The notes beneath the pieces were generated by a model, which saw only the letters and a program-made list of their open reading frames with translations, did no database searches and was not told where the DNA came from. A stretch of 64,000 nt of DNA from JAPOVO01 sp026708165. GTDB lineage: Bacteria > Chloroflexota > UBA11872 > VXNJ01. The stretch is from positions 2,666,001-2,730,000 of the forward strand of contig OZ242360.1 in assembly GCA_965208775.1 (NCBI GenBank), read 5' to 3'. Below, piece after piece: positions 35,630-44,430 of the stretch (the stretch's first letter is position 1; every line of letters begins with the position of its first letter). Position numbers and translations under genes: made by a program.

Positions 35630-36712
35630 GGCGTCATAGCCAGTGCATGTGGAAAAACTAATGATCCCTTGCTGTATCGAGGAGAGAGCAAGGACTACCC
35701 GGAGGTCTCGTCAACCCTTTGGCGAATGTGTAACGACTGGCGCAAACGAAGCAAATGGAATCTGAATGACCTCCAAAGAGTCCTCACCAACATATCAAGT
35801 AAGCATGACAACCCGGAGGCCAGAAGGCCAAGACAGAGCGAAAGCTACGTTGCCATTTGGTCTGGTGGCTATGACCCTACAGAGATGACAGAACAGGAAG
35901 TAGAACTGATGGGGGAACTGCAGCATTGGGGGGCTGCCACAAATCTCATCGATTTCACCAGAGACATGAACGTAGCCATCTATTTCGCTTGCGAAGAAAA
36001 ATGGCAAAGCGATGGCAAGATAGTCATTCTCAGAGAGCGCGAATGGGCCAGGTGGTGTCTCGACGCGAAGACGCCCGCCCACAGAGCAGAAGCGCAGAAG
36101 AGCGTATTCCTCAGACATCCCGACGGCGTAGTGGCACCTTGGCGGGAAATCAAGATACCCAACCGGGATAAGCCCGTGCTATTGGACCAACTTAGCCAAC
36201 TGGAATCACCGGTAACCGCACTCACCGTATATAACGACATTTACGGCTATATCCGTCTGAACAATCGTTATCTTCAAGGGATGGACTATTACCACGAGGG
36301 AGTGGAGCTACTGGATCGCTATGCCAGGCTACTAGCGAATGAAAGTCCTCCTCCGGAAATGCTAGCGAGAATAAAAAATCTACACAGCAAGGCGGTAGAA
36401 AAGCTGGCTTGGATGGGAGGGCTTTGGGCAGAGCTTGGGCGAATACACTTCTATAGCTACGAGTTTGATGAAGCCAAAAGAGCGATTACGAAAGCGCTGC
36501 GAATGGAATATCGCCAGCCCTACATGTATGGGATTCTGGCAGAGATCGCCTTCAATGAAGGGAAGAAGAACGTGGCATTGGAGCATCTAAAGGACGCATT
36601 GGCTGTGCATAGAGAATTGGACGGCGAGGAAGGTGCGAACCAAGGCGTATTCGATCAACTGGAAGCGCTCAAGGCCAGAGTTACTGCAATGGAAAACACG
36701 GACGGCCAGTGA
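35606..36712 (+). CDS. FRG-domain protein with TPR-like C-terminus (368 aa)
   Basis: ATG 35606 is preferred over a TTG 45 bases upstream. YRGESKDYPEVSSTLWR near residue 26 is the FRG motif. LQHWGAATNLIDFTRDMNVAIYFAC (~110-135) is the other conserved block of the family, followed by KIVILRERE. The last ~110 residues form TPR-like helix pairs (AELGRIHFYSYEFDEAKRAITKAL; YGILAEIAFNEGKKNVALEHL). FRG proteins are common beside restriction and defence genes; here an HsdS remnant starts 7 bp after the stop. Function of the domain is not settled, with some evidence in the literature for nucleotide-related activity. Confidence 0.85.
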   Translation: MNELQELHGVIASACGKTNDPLLYRGESKDYPEVSSTLWRMCNDWRKRSKWNLNDLQRVLTNISSKHDNPEARRPRQSESYVAIWSGGYDPTEMTEQEVELMGELQHWGAATNLIDFTRDMNVAIYFACEEKWQSDGKIVILREREWARWCLDAKTPAHRAEAQKSVFLRHPDGVVAPWREIKIPNRDKPVLLDQLSQLESPVTALTVYNDIYGYIRLNNRYLQGMDYYHEGVELLDRYARLLANESPPPEMLARIKNLHSKAVEKLAWMGGLWAELGRIHFYSYEFDEAKRAITKALRMEYRQPYMYGILAEIAFNEGKKNVALEHLKDALAVHRELDGEEGANQGVFDQLEALKARVTAMENTDGQ

Positions 36713-36718
36713 GAGTTG

Positions 36719-36901
36719 ATGGTTAAGTTGAACTCTGGCGCTAGGATTCTGTCCTATCCTGCCTCCAATCCCTCCGGCCTCCCGTGGCTCGAGGACGTGC
36801 CTGAGCATTGGGAGGTTGTCCGCCTAGCAAGTAGTGGCGTCTTCTCCAAGGGAACTGGTTGAAACAAGGACGACGTGGTCCGCTACGGAGCACCTCCGTA
36901 A
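36719..36901 (+). pseudogene. HsdS (type I restriction specificity subunit) N-terminal remnant
   Basis: The frame from ATG 36719 reads YPASNPSGLPWLEDVPEHWEVVRLAS, the hallmark opening of an HsdS target-recognition domain, then SKGTG, TGA (36860-36862) and NKDDVVRYGAPP before TAA. The rest is cut away by an IS21-type end at ~36906. No HsdR or HsdM is in the window, so the FRG gene upstream may once have sat inside a type I locus. Confidence 0.8.
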
Positions 36902-36905
36902 TCGC

Positions 36906-36952
36906 CGGTGCAAGAATGACCCACTAGCGCCGGAATGGAATTGACCCACCCG
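36906..36952 (+). mobile_element. IS21-type left end
   Basis: Short repeated units AATGACCCA, CCGGAATGG and GAATTGACCCACCCG just upstream of the istA remnant. The last 15 bases are identical to the solo end near 32782. Confidence 0.5.
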
Positions 36953-36991
36953 TAGGCAGAGAGCACCTTGAGTTGGGATGTGGAATCCGAC

Positions 36992-37758
36992 ATGGAGGTG
37001 CGGAGGAGATTGCTGAGAGGTGGGACGGTGAAGGACACGTACAAGTTGAAGGGTCAGGGCGGTCGATGCGTGGGATAGCGCGGGAACTGGGAGTCTCGCG
37101 GAACTCGGTGCGCAAGTATCTGAGGTCGCCTGGAGTACCGAGGGAGCGGCCGACGGGGCGTCGGGCGTCCAAGCTGGACCCGTACCGGGAGTACATCGCC
37201 GGGCGGCTGTACGAAGAGCTGGAGAACTGCGTGATGTTGCTGCGAGAGCTGCGGGCGCTTGGCTACAGCGGCGGCTACACGATCCTGAAGGACTACGTTA
37301 AGCCCCGTCGCCGGCGTCGGCAGCCGCGCGCAACGGTGCAGTTCGAAACGGGCCCTGGAGAGCAAGCGCAGGTCGACTGGGGGAGTATGGCGTACCTGGC
37401 CGAGGACGGTCGCAGGCGCCGCGTGTGGGCGTTCGTGATGGTGTTGAGCTGGTCGCGGGCGATCTACGTGGAGTTCGTGCGACGCTGCGACGTAGCGAAC
37501 TTCATGCGCTGTCACGTCAATGCGTTCGAGTACTTCGGCGGGGTGCCGCGGCGGTGTCTCTACGACAACGCCAAGGTGGTGTTGGGGCGCGACGCTGGCG
37601 GTCATGTCGAGTGGAACAGCCGGATGCTGGACTTTGCGTTGCGGGTGGGCTTCGAGCTGAGGTTGTGCCAACCGTACCGTGCGCAGACGAAGGGGAAGGT
37701 TCAGAGGGCGCTCCGGGCCGTGGGACGCAGCATGAAGGTCGAAGTCACCGCCGCCTGA
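36992..37758 (+). pseudogene. istA: IS21-family IstA transposase, frameshifted and 3'-truncated
   Basis: The ATG at 36992 starts MEVRRRLLRGGTVKDTYKLKG; one base appears missing near 37059, after which the other frame gives GRSMRGIARELGVSRNSVRKYL (helix-turn-helix). The catalytic core follows: QVDWG (first Asp), YDNAKV (second Asp) and CQPYRAQTKGKV. The sequence ends there, just where the catalytic Glu should come, and continues with unrelated residues. The remainder of istA and all of istB are missing, so the element cannot move itself. Confidence 0.85.
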
Positions 37759-38089
37759 ATCAAGCCCAGAACTCCCCTTTATGAGATGATTGCGATCTGG
37801 ATCACCCGCAAAGCTAATCGCGCGGCCTAGCATGAGCGACGGAACTAGTATCTCGGGAACCTCAGAAGCGGCCCCCAAGAGCCTCAGTCGGCGGAGCCGT
37901 CTACCTTAGGCTAAGTCTTTTCGAGAGGCGACACTCTCCCCATAGTTCATCGTCTTGGGAGGACGCCCTCGGAGTTTCTTCTATGTCTTACCAGTGAGCG
38001 GAGGCGGGACGGTGAAAGAAGCTAATTTTGGCCGGTTTCTCTGCTTGTGGCCGTAACGCCGCGCCCTGGCGCGGTGAGGGGATATCCCT
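37759..38089. other. Gap with no supportable gene
   Basis: About 330 bases after the truncated istA. A small hairpin GCGCC-CTG-GCGC is present near 38060. Nothing else recognisable. Confidence 0.3.
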
Positions 38090-38203
38090 ATGGCGTGGTT
38101 CCGATGGCTCCGCTTGGACACCGCCCTTAGGCTCAAATGCTCATGCTGCCCGACACAAAGAGGTTCGGAAACGAGCTTCGAAGAAGCTGATCGTGTAGGT
38201 TAA
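38090..38203 (+). CDS. Possible mini-gene upstream of lipoprotein (37 aa)
   Basis: ATG with GAGGGG at suitable distance opens a 37-codon frame containing a CSCC cluster (RLKCSCCPTQRGSETSFEEAD). Ends 43 bp before the lipoprotein gene. Support is only the ribosome binding site and position. Confidence 0.3.
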   Translation: MAWFRWLRLDTALRLKCSCCPTQRGSETSFEEADRVG

Positions 38204-38246
38204 GTCTCTGCTGAGCGGTTTTTCTTATTCATTGAATAGAGAGAAC

Positions 38247-38687
38247 ATGAAGGCTCTTATCGTCGTCATCTGCGCGGCGCTTGTTGTGGCCTGTGGTGAG
38301 ACACAGTACATAGAGGTGGAAGTGCCCGTAGAGGTTGTCAGAACCGTAACGGTCGAAGTTCCCGTAGAAGTATTTGTAGAGGTGCCGGTAGAGGTCGTTA
38401 AGACAGTTAGGGTGTCTGATGGAGACCTAAGCGCTCAAGTTGTGAGCTTGCCCGCCAGTCAACACTACGAGTGCTTTATAGAGATTGACGCGGACACACC
38501 TCATGTTTTCAGGACAGTTGTAACATCTCAAAATGCCTTTCATAGCGGAAATACGGCTGTCCTGACGAGAGGAACGCACCGACTTGACTTCAGAGTGTCT
38601 CCACTTCCGCGTGCTCCCGGCACGTTAGTCGTAGCAAGAACTCAGGGGACGGGTGAGTGGAAGGCGTATTGTGTCGAACACGAGTAG
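38247..38687 (+). CDS. Small lipoprotein with VEVPVEV repeat stalk (146 aa)
   Basis: ATG after GAGAGAAC. Signal peptide with lipobox VVAC at residue ~16. Residues ~20-55 are a repeat of (V)EVPVEVV(K/R)TV, a beta-type stalk seen in Chloroflexota lipoproteins. The C-terminal ~85 residues form a compact beta domain with two Cys (HYECFIEIDAD..; WKAYCVEHE) that could pair. Membrane-anchored on the outer face; role unknown. Confidence 0.75.
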   Translation: MKALIVVICAALVVACGETQYIEVEVPVEVVRTVTVEVPVEVFVEVPVEVVKTVRVSDGDLSAQVVSLPASQHYECFIEIDADTPHVFRTVVTSQNAFHSGNTAVLTRGTHRLDFRVSPLPRAPGTLVVARTQGTGEWKAYCVEHE

Positions 38688-38819
38688 CTTCATCTAATCC
38701 AATTGCCCCAATTGTCGAGGGGCAGGTCAAAAGCTTCCTACAGTCTTCGTTCTCCATGGAAAGCTCCATCACTTCGAGCGACCAATTCGGGACTCTTTGG
38801 CAGAGAGTCCGGATAGCCG

Positions 38820-39236
38820 GTGCGTACCCGCGATAACAGACGACTGCTCAATGCCGTCCGACAGATCCGCATAGCAAGCCTTCAGGCGCTTTGGACAGAC
38901 GATCCTGAGGCGTTCCCCAACGCTGATCATGAGCAGTTCTGGTGGGGAGTTTGGTTACCAGTTCGGCAGGACCAGCACCGAACTGCGGCGGCATTCCGCG
39001 ACCTAGCTCAGGCCCAGGAAATGCAGGTTGCAGAGCGTACATTGTTGTTTCCAGAGCACACCGGTCTGGTTGTTTACACGCCAATCGAGCAGATGCAGTG
39101 TTCGATCACCACACTCAACAGCCTTGCCTCGTTGCGGCGCACTAAGGAAACCGCAGGTTTTCTCGATTCGCTGCCCGTTGACGAACAGCTTGAGTGGCTC
39201 GACGATATTTCTTCGGCGGACCGAATATGCCGCTGA
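38820..39236 (+). CDS. Truncated protein resembling the N-terminal domain of S8-peptidase defence proteins (138 aa)
   Basis: Segments EQFWWGVWLPVRQDQHRTAAAFRDLA and ERTLLFPEHTGLVVYTPIEQM, ending LNSLASLRRTKETAGFL, have the look of the alpha/beta pro-region of subtilase-type proteins paired with AAA ATPases. No catalytic domain follows: the frame ends 42 bp before the first CRISPR-like repeat. Probably the stump of a longer gene. The family link is tentative. Confidence 0.4.
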   Translation: MRTRDNRRLLNAVRQIRIASLQALWTDDPEAFPNADHEQFWWGVWLPVRQDQHRTAAAFRDLAQAQEMQVAERTLLFPEHTGLVVYTPIEQMQCSITTLNSLASLRRTKETAGFLDSLPVDEQLEWLDDISSADRICR

Positions 39237-39277
39237 GGACTAACGTGTCCCCAATGTCTGCATGGTGTCGTAGTAGA

Positions 39278-39366
39278 TCTATCCCCGCGCGTACGGGGGA
39301 CCTCCGCCGCGGAGTACGACGGCCTGATAAGCGCGGCGTCTATCCCCGCGCGTACGGGGGACCTCC
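39278..39366. CRISPR. Two-repeat remnant of a type I-E-like CRISPR array
   Basis: Identical 28-bp repeats (TCTATCCCCGCGCGTACGGG then GGACCTCC) at 39278-39305 and 39339-39366, separated by a 33-bp spacer, so the 61-bp period is right for type I-E. The sequence is close to known I-E repeats read in the opposite sense (hairpin CCCCGCGCG/CGTACGGGG). No cas genes are in the window. A related single repeat is at 40745-40772. Confidence 0.8.
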
Positions 39367-39500
39367 CCTGGGCCGCCTGTACGCCACCTACAGCTCGATA
39401 CGGCCCTCAGGCGTCGTTAGGTGCGGACCGGCGCTTTGGTCGCCCTGGGGCCTAAAACCGCCCGCAAGTCCTGAGCACCCGTCGGACCGAGTGGTGGCGG

Positions 39501-40598
39501 CTATCGACCGCCGATCGTCTCGAAGACGGTGTCGGCCGCAGCCAGTTCGTCGGGCGAGACCTCGATCCCGAGGCTGCGGGCCCGCGCCAGGTTGACGGTG
39601 GTGTCGGTCTGTTGCGGGTCGACGATGGGCATGGCGGCGGGGTCGGCTCCGTTCAGGATGTCCGCACCCAGCGCGCCGACGTAGGCCCCGGTCTTGAGCC
39701 CTGAGTTACCCACGGCGACCAGGAGGCCGTCCCGCGCCCAGTCGGCCACCAGACCAACTTCCGGCAGGGTGTTCTCCGCCACCATCCAGTCGATCACGGC
39801 GGCGGGTGGGACGATATCGCCGCTGGCATCGCGAAGCTGGTGGAAGTTCAGCACGGCGATGAGGTCGACCTTGTCCTGGTAGTCGGCGACCGCGCGCTTC
39901 CACTGGTCGAACGTCTCCAGGACCAGGAAGTCCAGGACCTCGACGGGCCTGGCGTCGGCGGCCTGGTCGTCGCGCTGGAAGGCGGCGCGAACGGCTACGG
40001 AACTCGTGCCAGCATCCGCGAGGATGACGACCCTGGCCGCATCGGGAAAGAGCCGCGTGGCGGTTGCCAGGGCCTGCGTGTACGGGATGCGCTCCAAGGA
40101 CCCGGTGATCGACCCACCGGGCACGTCCAGACTGCGGATGGGGGCGTAGACCGTCGGGTCGACATTGATGCCGGCAAAGACCGTGGGAAGCGGCGCGTCG
40201 GGGTTCTCCTCGGCGTACCGGACGGCCACGTGCTCCAGCGCGACATCGTCCGTGACAAACAGGAGATCGGGCGCAAAGGCCCGGAGTGCCGCAAGCGCCG
40301 CGGTCGCCCGCTGCTCGATCTGCTGCGGGCTGGTGAAGGTGATCCGGGTGTCCATCTCGAAGGTTTGTAACTGGTAGTCGCGCCCCGCGATTAGCCCGTT
40401 CCGGGCAAGGCCGTCGACGATGCCCTCGTGGAGTTGCCGGGTCCAGGCAAAGGCGTCGCTATACGAGTGCACGACCAAGATGCGATGCGGCGCATCCGCA
40501 GGGGCGGGGCCGTCGGGCGCAGGGGGCGTCGAGTCGCAGGCCGCGACGACGGCCAGGGCCACCAAAAGCAATGCCAGCCGCCATACGATCCGGGGCAT
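39501..40598 (-). CDS. ABC transporter substrate-binding lipoprotein (TrpX/ABC_sub_bind type)
   Basis: The ATG at 40598 gives a compact lipoprotein signal with lipobox VVAAC; an ATG at 40640 is also in frame. The ~330-residue periplasmic-binding-fold domain starts HRILVVHSYSDAFAWTRQLHEGI and includes DLLFVTDDVALE, LPTVFAGINVDP and AENTLPEVGLVADWARDGLLVAVG. This is the ABC_sub_bind family, which binds amino acids or related small ligands. No permease or ATPase gene is adjacent, and CRISPR-like repeats lie on both sides, so it seems isolated from its system. High G+C relative to neighbours suggests separate origin. Confidence 0.85.
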   Translation of the reverse strand: MPRIVWRLALLLVALAVVAACDSTPPAPDGPAPADAPHRILVVHSYSDAFAWTRQLHEGIVDGLARNGLIAGRDYQLQTFEMDTRITFTSPQQIEQRATAALAALRAFAPDLLFVTDDVALEHVAVRYAEENPDAPLPTVFAGINVDPTVYAPIRSLDVPGGSITGSLERIPYTQALATATRLFPDAARVVILADAGTSSVAVRAAFQRDDQAADARPVEVLDFLVLETFDQWKRAVADYQDKVDLIAVLNFHQLRDASGDIVPPAAVIDWMVAENTLPEVGLVADWARDGLLVAVGNSGLKTGAYVGALGADILNGADPAAMPIVDPQQTDTTVNLARARSLGIEVSPDELAAADTVFETIGGR

Positions 40599-40744
40599 GA
40601 GACGCCGTTCAACCACGTCGATCACGCGCACACCCTTCATAGGAAATGGCCAGCGAACCCGGTCGGGTAGCGTACGCCCCCAGAACCACCCACCATCCAC
40701 CCGGTGGACCATAGGGCCGCCGTAGCGCCACGTACAGCCCGTGG

Positions 40745-40772
40745 TCTATCCCCGCACGTACGGGGGAACCCA
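40745..40772. CRISPR. Solitary type I-E-like CRISPR repeat
   Basis: TCTATCCCCGCACGTACGGG then GGAACCCA, differing from the repeats at 39278 in a few positions. The 33 bp before it (40712-40744) resemble the 33 bp after the second repeat at 39367-39399: both share GGGCCGCC and GCCAC.TACAGC. It abuts a truncated helix-turn-helix gene. Confidence 0.65.
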
Positions 40773-40917
40773 ACCACGCCTTCCACCTTGCTGAATTCGT
40801 GACCGCGCTACGAGCCGACTGTCGACTGTTGTATCCCGCCCGCCGGGCGATCTCCGGGTACGTATGACCGGCGATCCTCAGGTCCACCGCCTCGTCCCGT
40901 CTCGTCCGACCGTCCAT
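40773..40917 (-). pseudogene. Helix-turn-helix gene fragment cut at a CRISPR repeat
   Basis: From the ATG at 40917: RTRRDEAVDLRIAGHTYPEIARRAGYNSRQSARSAV, the same N-terminal helix-turn-helix as in 43545-44093 and 46910-47086. After WKAW the frame reads through the CRISPR-like repeat. The C-terminal half of the gene is lost. A zinc-finger gene lies divergently at 41053, as near the third copy. Confidence 0.7.
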
Positions 40918-41052
40918 CAAATTCCCTTCGGCATCTGTCCTTGGCACCCGCTGACTTACGCGATCCCATCGAACCAGATCTCTTTCCAACATTCATAGCG
41001 TATATCGGGACGGGTTTGGAGGGATGTCTGGTCTATCGACCGACGATCACCA

Positions 41053-41280
41053 TTGGTCGTCGCGAAGGCTAAATGCATCACACGGCTCGGAGGCACTCCG
41101 GCAACGCCTACCGACACCTGTTCCCACACCTCCCTCTGCCGTGACTGCAGCACACCTATACACGACCGTGAGCATCGCGGGGGCTTCTCCCTCGACTGCG
41201 TGCGCCGCAGCAAGAACGCCGGAGATCGCGCCTACAACGGGGTCAATCGGGCGCGCCTTTACGACAGTCACCGCAGTTGA
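41053..41280 (+). CDS. Small Cys-rich protein, zinc-finger type (75 aa)
   Basis: TTG start. The core CRDCSTPIHDREHRG..FSLDCVRRSKNAGDRAYN aligns with CCDCSESVRGRNLRA..FRLECLRRHKNDKVRTYS in 47366-47548. The CxxC...C arrangement in a basic protein resembles small zinc-ribbon proteins with a trailing basic helix. Divergent from a helix-turn-helix gene fragment 136 bp away. Start and full extent uncertain. Confidence 0.4.
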   Translation: MVVAKAKCITRLGGTPATPTDTCSHTSLCRDCSTPIHDREHRGGFSLDCVRRSKNAGDRAYNGVNRARLYDSHRS

Positions 41281-41584
41281 AGTCGGCAGCGCAGACCGGG
41301 ATGGGATCTTGGACTACGGTCGCCCGGCCCGGGAGCATGCCGGAATCCGCTTCGCAATTGGGAATCCTGGACCGCCATGCCGAGCCAACTCCTGAACTGC
41401 CGACGCGCTGCCAATTTCTCACGCGACCTTCAGTGGCCGGGGCTCATTGATGACCTAACCCTGACACGTAGTGCCCGCGCTGCCACCTGGCCTCTCCACT
41501 GGCGCCGTTTCCGGCATCCGACCTAGTGCAGTCTTCGACGGCCAGGCCAATCGCGGACGGTATTTGGCCGACGACTAGGTCTGT
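41281..41584. other. Gap with no supportable gene
   Basis: About 300 bases downstream of two convergent genes; nothing recognised. Confidence 0.3.
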
Positions 41585-42358
41585 CTATGCAAAACTATTA
41601 CGAATCAAATCCGCAATCTCCGCAGCTATTTCCTCGACTGTATGAGTCGCAGTGCTGCGCGCCACTTTGTCCGCTAGCGAGGGACTGAAGGCGACCACCG
41701 TGTCCTTAGAAATATTGTGCCAGATAGGAAGCAATACTTGGCTTCCATCCACGGATCTAGTGACTATCCCGTCAAGTTCGTAGTTAGTCCATCCCTTAGC
41801 AATAAAGGCCTCCGAGAGCACAACAAGACCGACGCTAGACTTCGCTAGTCCACGGTCGATTTTTCGACGCAGACTATCTCCTAACCTCAGTTCAAATTCG
41901 TCATACCACACCGTCAGCCCTTCGGCTTTGAGAGCATTCGCCAAGGGACGTACAACAGCGTCCTTGTCTTCAGACGCGTGCGAGATGAACACGTCGAACT
42001 CTCTGGTCGAGTCCCCGGAGTCGTTGGCCGGAGGATGCTGGATCAAACCGGGAACCTGAGAGAGTGGAATATCTTGAAGCGGCGGAAGGGCGCTTGGGAG
42101 AATCCTCGCTGACGAACGAACGCTTCCACCTAACCCCTGCATGTCGACTGCTACGTGCCAATGGCCAGAACGCGGAATCACTAACCGCACGGGAGACTTT
42201 TTGGCCAATCCGCCCGTGTATCTGTGTCGTCTCCCATTGCGGTAGTTGCTGAGATTCGAGCTGTCGAGCAGTCTGACATTCGCAGCGTTCCCGCGAAGGC
42301 TGATCTCCACAATTTCGCCGGCTCTCCGTTGACCGAGATCATGGTGAACAAATCTCAT
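41585..42358 (-). CDS. DUF1883-TIR fusion protein (257 aa)
   Basis: ATG at 42358 with CGGAGGG upstream; earlier in-frame codons give no DUF1883 sequence. Residues 1-90 match DUF1883 (MRFVHHDLGQRRAGEIVEI, NVRLLDSSNLSNYRNG, GHWHVAVDMQGLGG). Residues ~125-255 are a TIR domain: DVFISHASEDKDAVVRPLA, VWYDEFEL.LGDSLRRKIDRGL, VGLVVLSEAFIAKGWTNYELDG, with the likely catalytic Glu in NYELDG. Bacterial TIR domains degrade or modify NAD+, and DUF1883-TIR proteins are found among defence genes. The TIR part is close to that of 45433-46344. Confidence 0.88.
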   Translation of the reverse strand: MRFVHHDLGQRRAGEIVEISLRGNAANVRLLDSSNLSNYRNGRRHRYTGGLAKKSPVRLVIPRSGHWHVAVDMQGLGGSVRSSARILPSALPPLQDIPLSQVPGLIQHPPANDSGDSTREFDVFISHASEDKDAVVRPLANALKAEGLTVWYDEFELRLGDSLRRKIDRGLAKSSVGLVVLSEAFIAKGWTNYELDGIVTRSVDGSQVLLPIWHNISKDTVVAFSPSLADKVARSTATHTVEEIAAEIADLIRNSFA

Positions 42359-42748
42359 TAGCCCTCCGATATACGATGATTCATTGGGATGCGAAACGCT
42401 GCTGAAAGTCGTGGGGTTGATGCGAGTCGTAATATTCGGCCTGCAGCCCGCTTGTCGGCCCCGCAGCGAGGATAGATGCCGGATAGCGTGCGCCATCTGA
42501 ACGTGTGGACACCGGAAACGAACGAAGCACGCGGGGCCGAATGGACGAGGTGCACCAGTTCGCTGGTGAAAGGCAGTACATGAGGCTGCAGGTTATTGCC
42601 AAGGACAAAGGGCGTGACCGCTTCGGGCGGCTGCCGGCGGATGTCCATTTGGTCGATAGCCGCCGCAGCGATGCACTGACGGCCGATGACTCGAACGCGT
42701 CTATGACGGCCGCACCAAGGAGGATCGGAGTTCGAAAACTAACGTACA

Positions 42749-42980
42749 TGTCCCAGATGGGGAGAGCCGTGTCAAGTTGCCGTAGGCTATTTTGACACGC
42801 CCCAGTACCTAAAGCTGGACTCCCCTCGTGCCGGCGGAAAGTATGAGACTTACTGGAACGTGGTCGACGATGTTATCCAACTACTCACACCGCCTGAGAA
42901 CGCGCGTCCGATAGTTTGGATTGTTCGTCAGCGGTCACTAGGTGTTGAAGCCTTACAGTTGCAACCGAGGTCGTCATTTG
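42749..42980 (+). pseudogene. Internal fragment of an unidentified gene
   Basis: The plus frame reads PRWGEPCQVAVGYFDTPQYLKL.SPRAGGKYETYWNVVDDVIQLLTPPENARPIVWIVRQRSLGVEALQLQ between stops, convincing protein-like text with no start codon and followed by degenerate sequence. The parent family is not recognised. Confidence 0.35.
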
Positions 42981-43544
42981 TACGCGCAGCAGGCCGACGC
43001 TGCCAGTTCATGCTTGGGCCGACCGGTTCCCTCGATATCTCGCCGAGCAGTCCAGACCGGTCGGGGCAAAGTTGGCCTCCATGCGCATTCAACCGGCGCA
43101 CACTTCGTGAGGGACCGCCTATCAAATGCCGACATCGCCCGGGATGCCGTTACCCCCTTAGAGCACCCCTACACCGCCGTCACACGGTCTGAATCGACCA
43201 CATTCAGGGAGGTTAATATTCTCTGCGCTTTCTTGAGCAAAGAGGTTTGATATCGTCGTGCGAGGGACACGCGCATAGGTTAACGCTGGACGGGAGCGGT
43301 TTTGGCGCAGTGCCCCCAGCTCGAGGGCCGCTTCCTCGGCGACCGCCCGGCCCGCAGTTAGATGCAGCAGGTCGCCGGCGTAGAGCTCCGCGGTTGACAG
43401 CTTCCAGCGGTGCTTGGCCGAATGACGCCCGGGCCGAACTGCCCCCTGGGCATTAACGTGGCTACCGCTTCATACAGTGCCTTCATGTTGACGATACCGA
43501 GTCGGTAGTTAGCACCATGCCGATTTGGGGGACGATTATTGCGC
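42981..43544. other. Gap with possible decayed coding sequence
   Basis: About 560 bases. A minus-strand frame gives MKALYEAVATLMPRGQFGPG and, after a shift near 43420, KHRWKLSTAELYAGDLLHLTAGRAVAEEAALEL, which may be one broken gene downstream of the helix-turn-helix gene. Too uncertain to name. Confidence 0.3.
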
Positions 43545-44093
43545 TCAAGACGGCTCAATGCCGAGTTCGTCCAGCAGCTCGCGAGCCGCCTCGAGACTCG
43601 GAGATTCCAACCCCTCGCTCTCCGCCCATGCCAGCACGGTCTCCAACGCGGCCCGCATTCGGTGGTGCAGAGAAGCCAAGGCTTCGTCAGGCTCTCCAAT
43701 CACCGACAGACCACTCCGGCCCGTCATTCCAGAGCCATGTTTCTCCAGCCAGCCTTTTCGGACCAGTTGCGCTACACATTGATGGATGGACGATCGCGCC
43801 CGGCTCAGCCCACACGCCATTTCCGTAATTGTTGGTGACCGGCCTTCCCTCTCTATGAATCCGCGTATGAATTCGTAACACCGTCTCTGCGTGGCTGTCA
43901 GCGGATCCCTGGACCTTCGATCGCCCTCCGCCAGAATCTGGTTGGCCGCCTTCGCCTGCCGCCTCGCCCAAACGCGGACCACGCTATGCGCCGAATGCCG
44001 GCTGCTGTATCCGAGCCGTTCAGCTATCTCCTGGTAGGTAGCACCCGCGATCCTCAGCTTGACCGCCTTTTCTTGTCTCGTCCGGTCGTTCAT
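43545..44093 (-). CDS. Two-domain DNA-binding protein: HTH plus LexA-type winged helix (182 aa)
   Basis: ATG at 44093. Residues 3-45 (RTRQEKAVKLRIAGATYQEIAERLGYSSRHSAHSVV) form a helix-turn-helix shared with two other genes nearby. Residues ~62-120 (LTATQRRCYEFIRGFIEREGRSPTITEMA..L..ARSSIHQCVAQLVRKGWLEK) match the LexA N-terminal winged helix, without the LexA protease domain. The C-terminal ~60 residues are acidic and helical. It is likely a regulator of island genes; the nearest divergent gene is the HNH nuclease at 44431. Confidence 0.75.
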   Translation of the reverse strand: MNDRTRQEKAVKLRIAGATYQEIAERLGYSSRHSAHSVVRVWARRQAKAANQILAEGDRRSRDPLTATQRRCYEFIRGFIEREGRSPTITEMACGLSRARSSIHQCVAQLVRKGWLEKHGSGMTGRSGLSVIGEPDEALASLHHRMRAALETVLAWAESEGLESPSLEAARELLDELGIEPS

Positions 44094-44430
44094 GAGGCTA
44101 CTCTCGGTCAGCACCACGCCAGCCGTGCTCGTTTGTCTCAGTCATCCTTACGCAAATGGATATCTTGCCGCTGCACGTGTGTCTAGCTACTCGCCTGACT
44201 GACGATCCTGCCCGTAGGCGCCGCAACATCCCCTGATCGAAGCTTGCGAACAATCTTCTCGGGCGTGCACTTGCTCTCTGGCGTCCGCCTGTGGCTCACC
44301 GCATAGTGCCCCTGATTCAACAACCCTGTGGCGGCAGGTCAGCCTTTCCGACTGACGCCGGCCAAAAGGGCAATGCCTGTATCGAGTGTATGCTGCCACA
44401 AGCACCGTTAGTCCCCGTGGAGACTCGCTC

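Noticed and set aside
39194..39595. Plus-strand frame containing RSIPARTGD and YPRAYGG units
   Set aside because: These are the translation of the CRISPR-like repeats, a known annotation artefact, not a protein.
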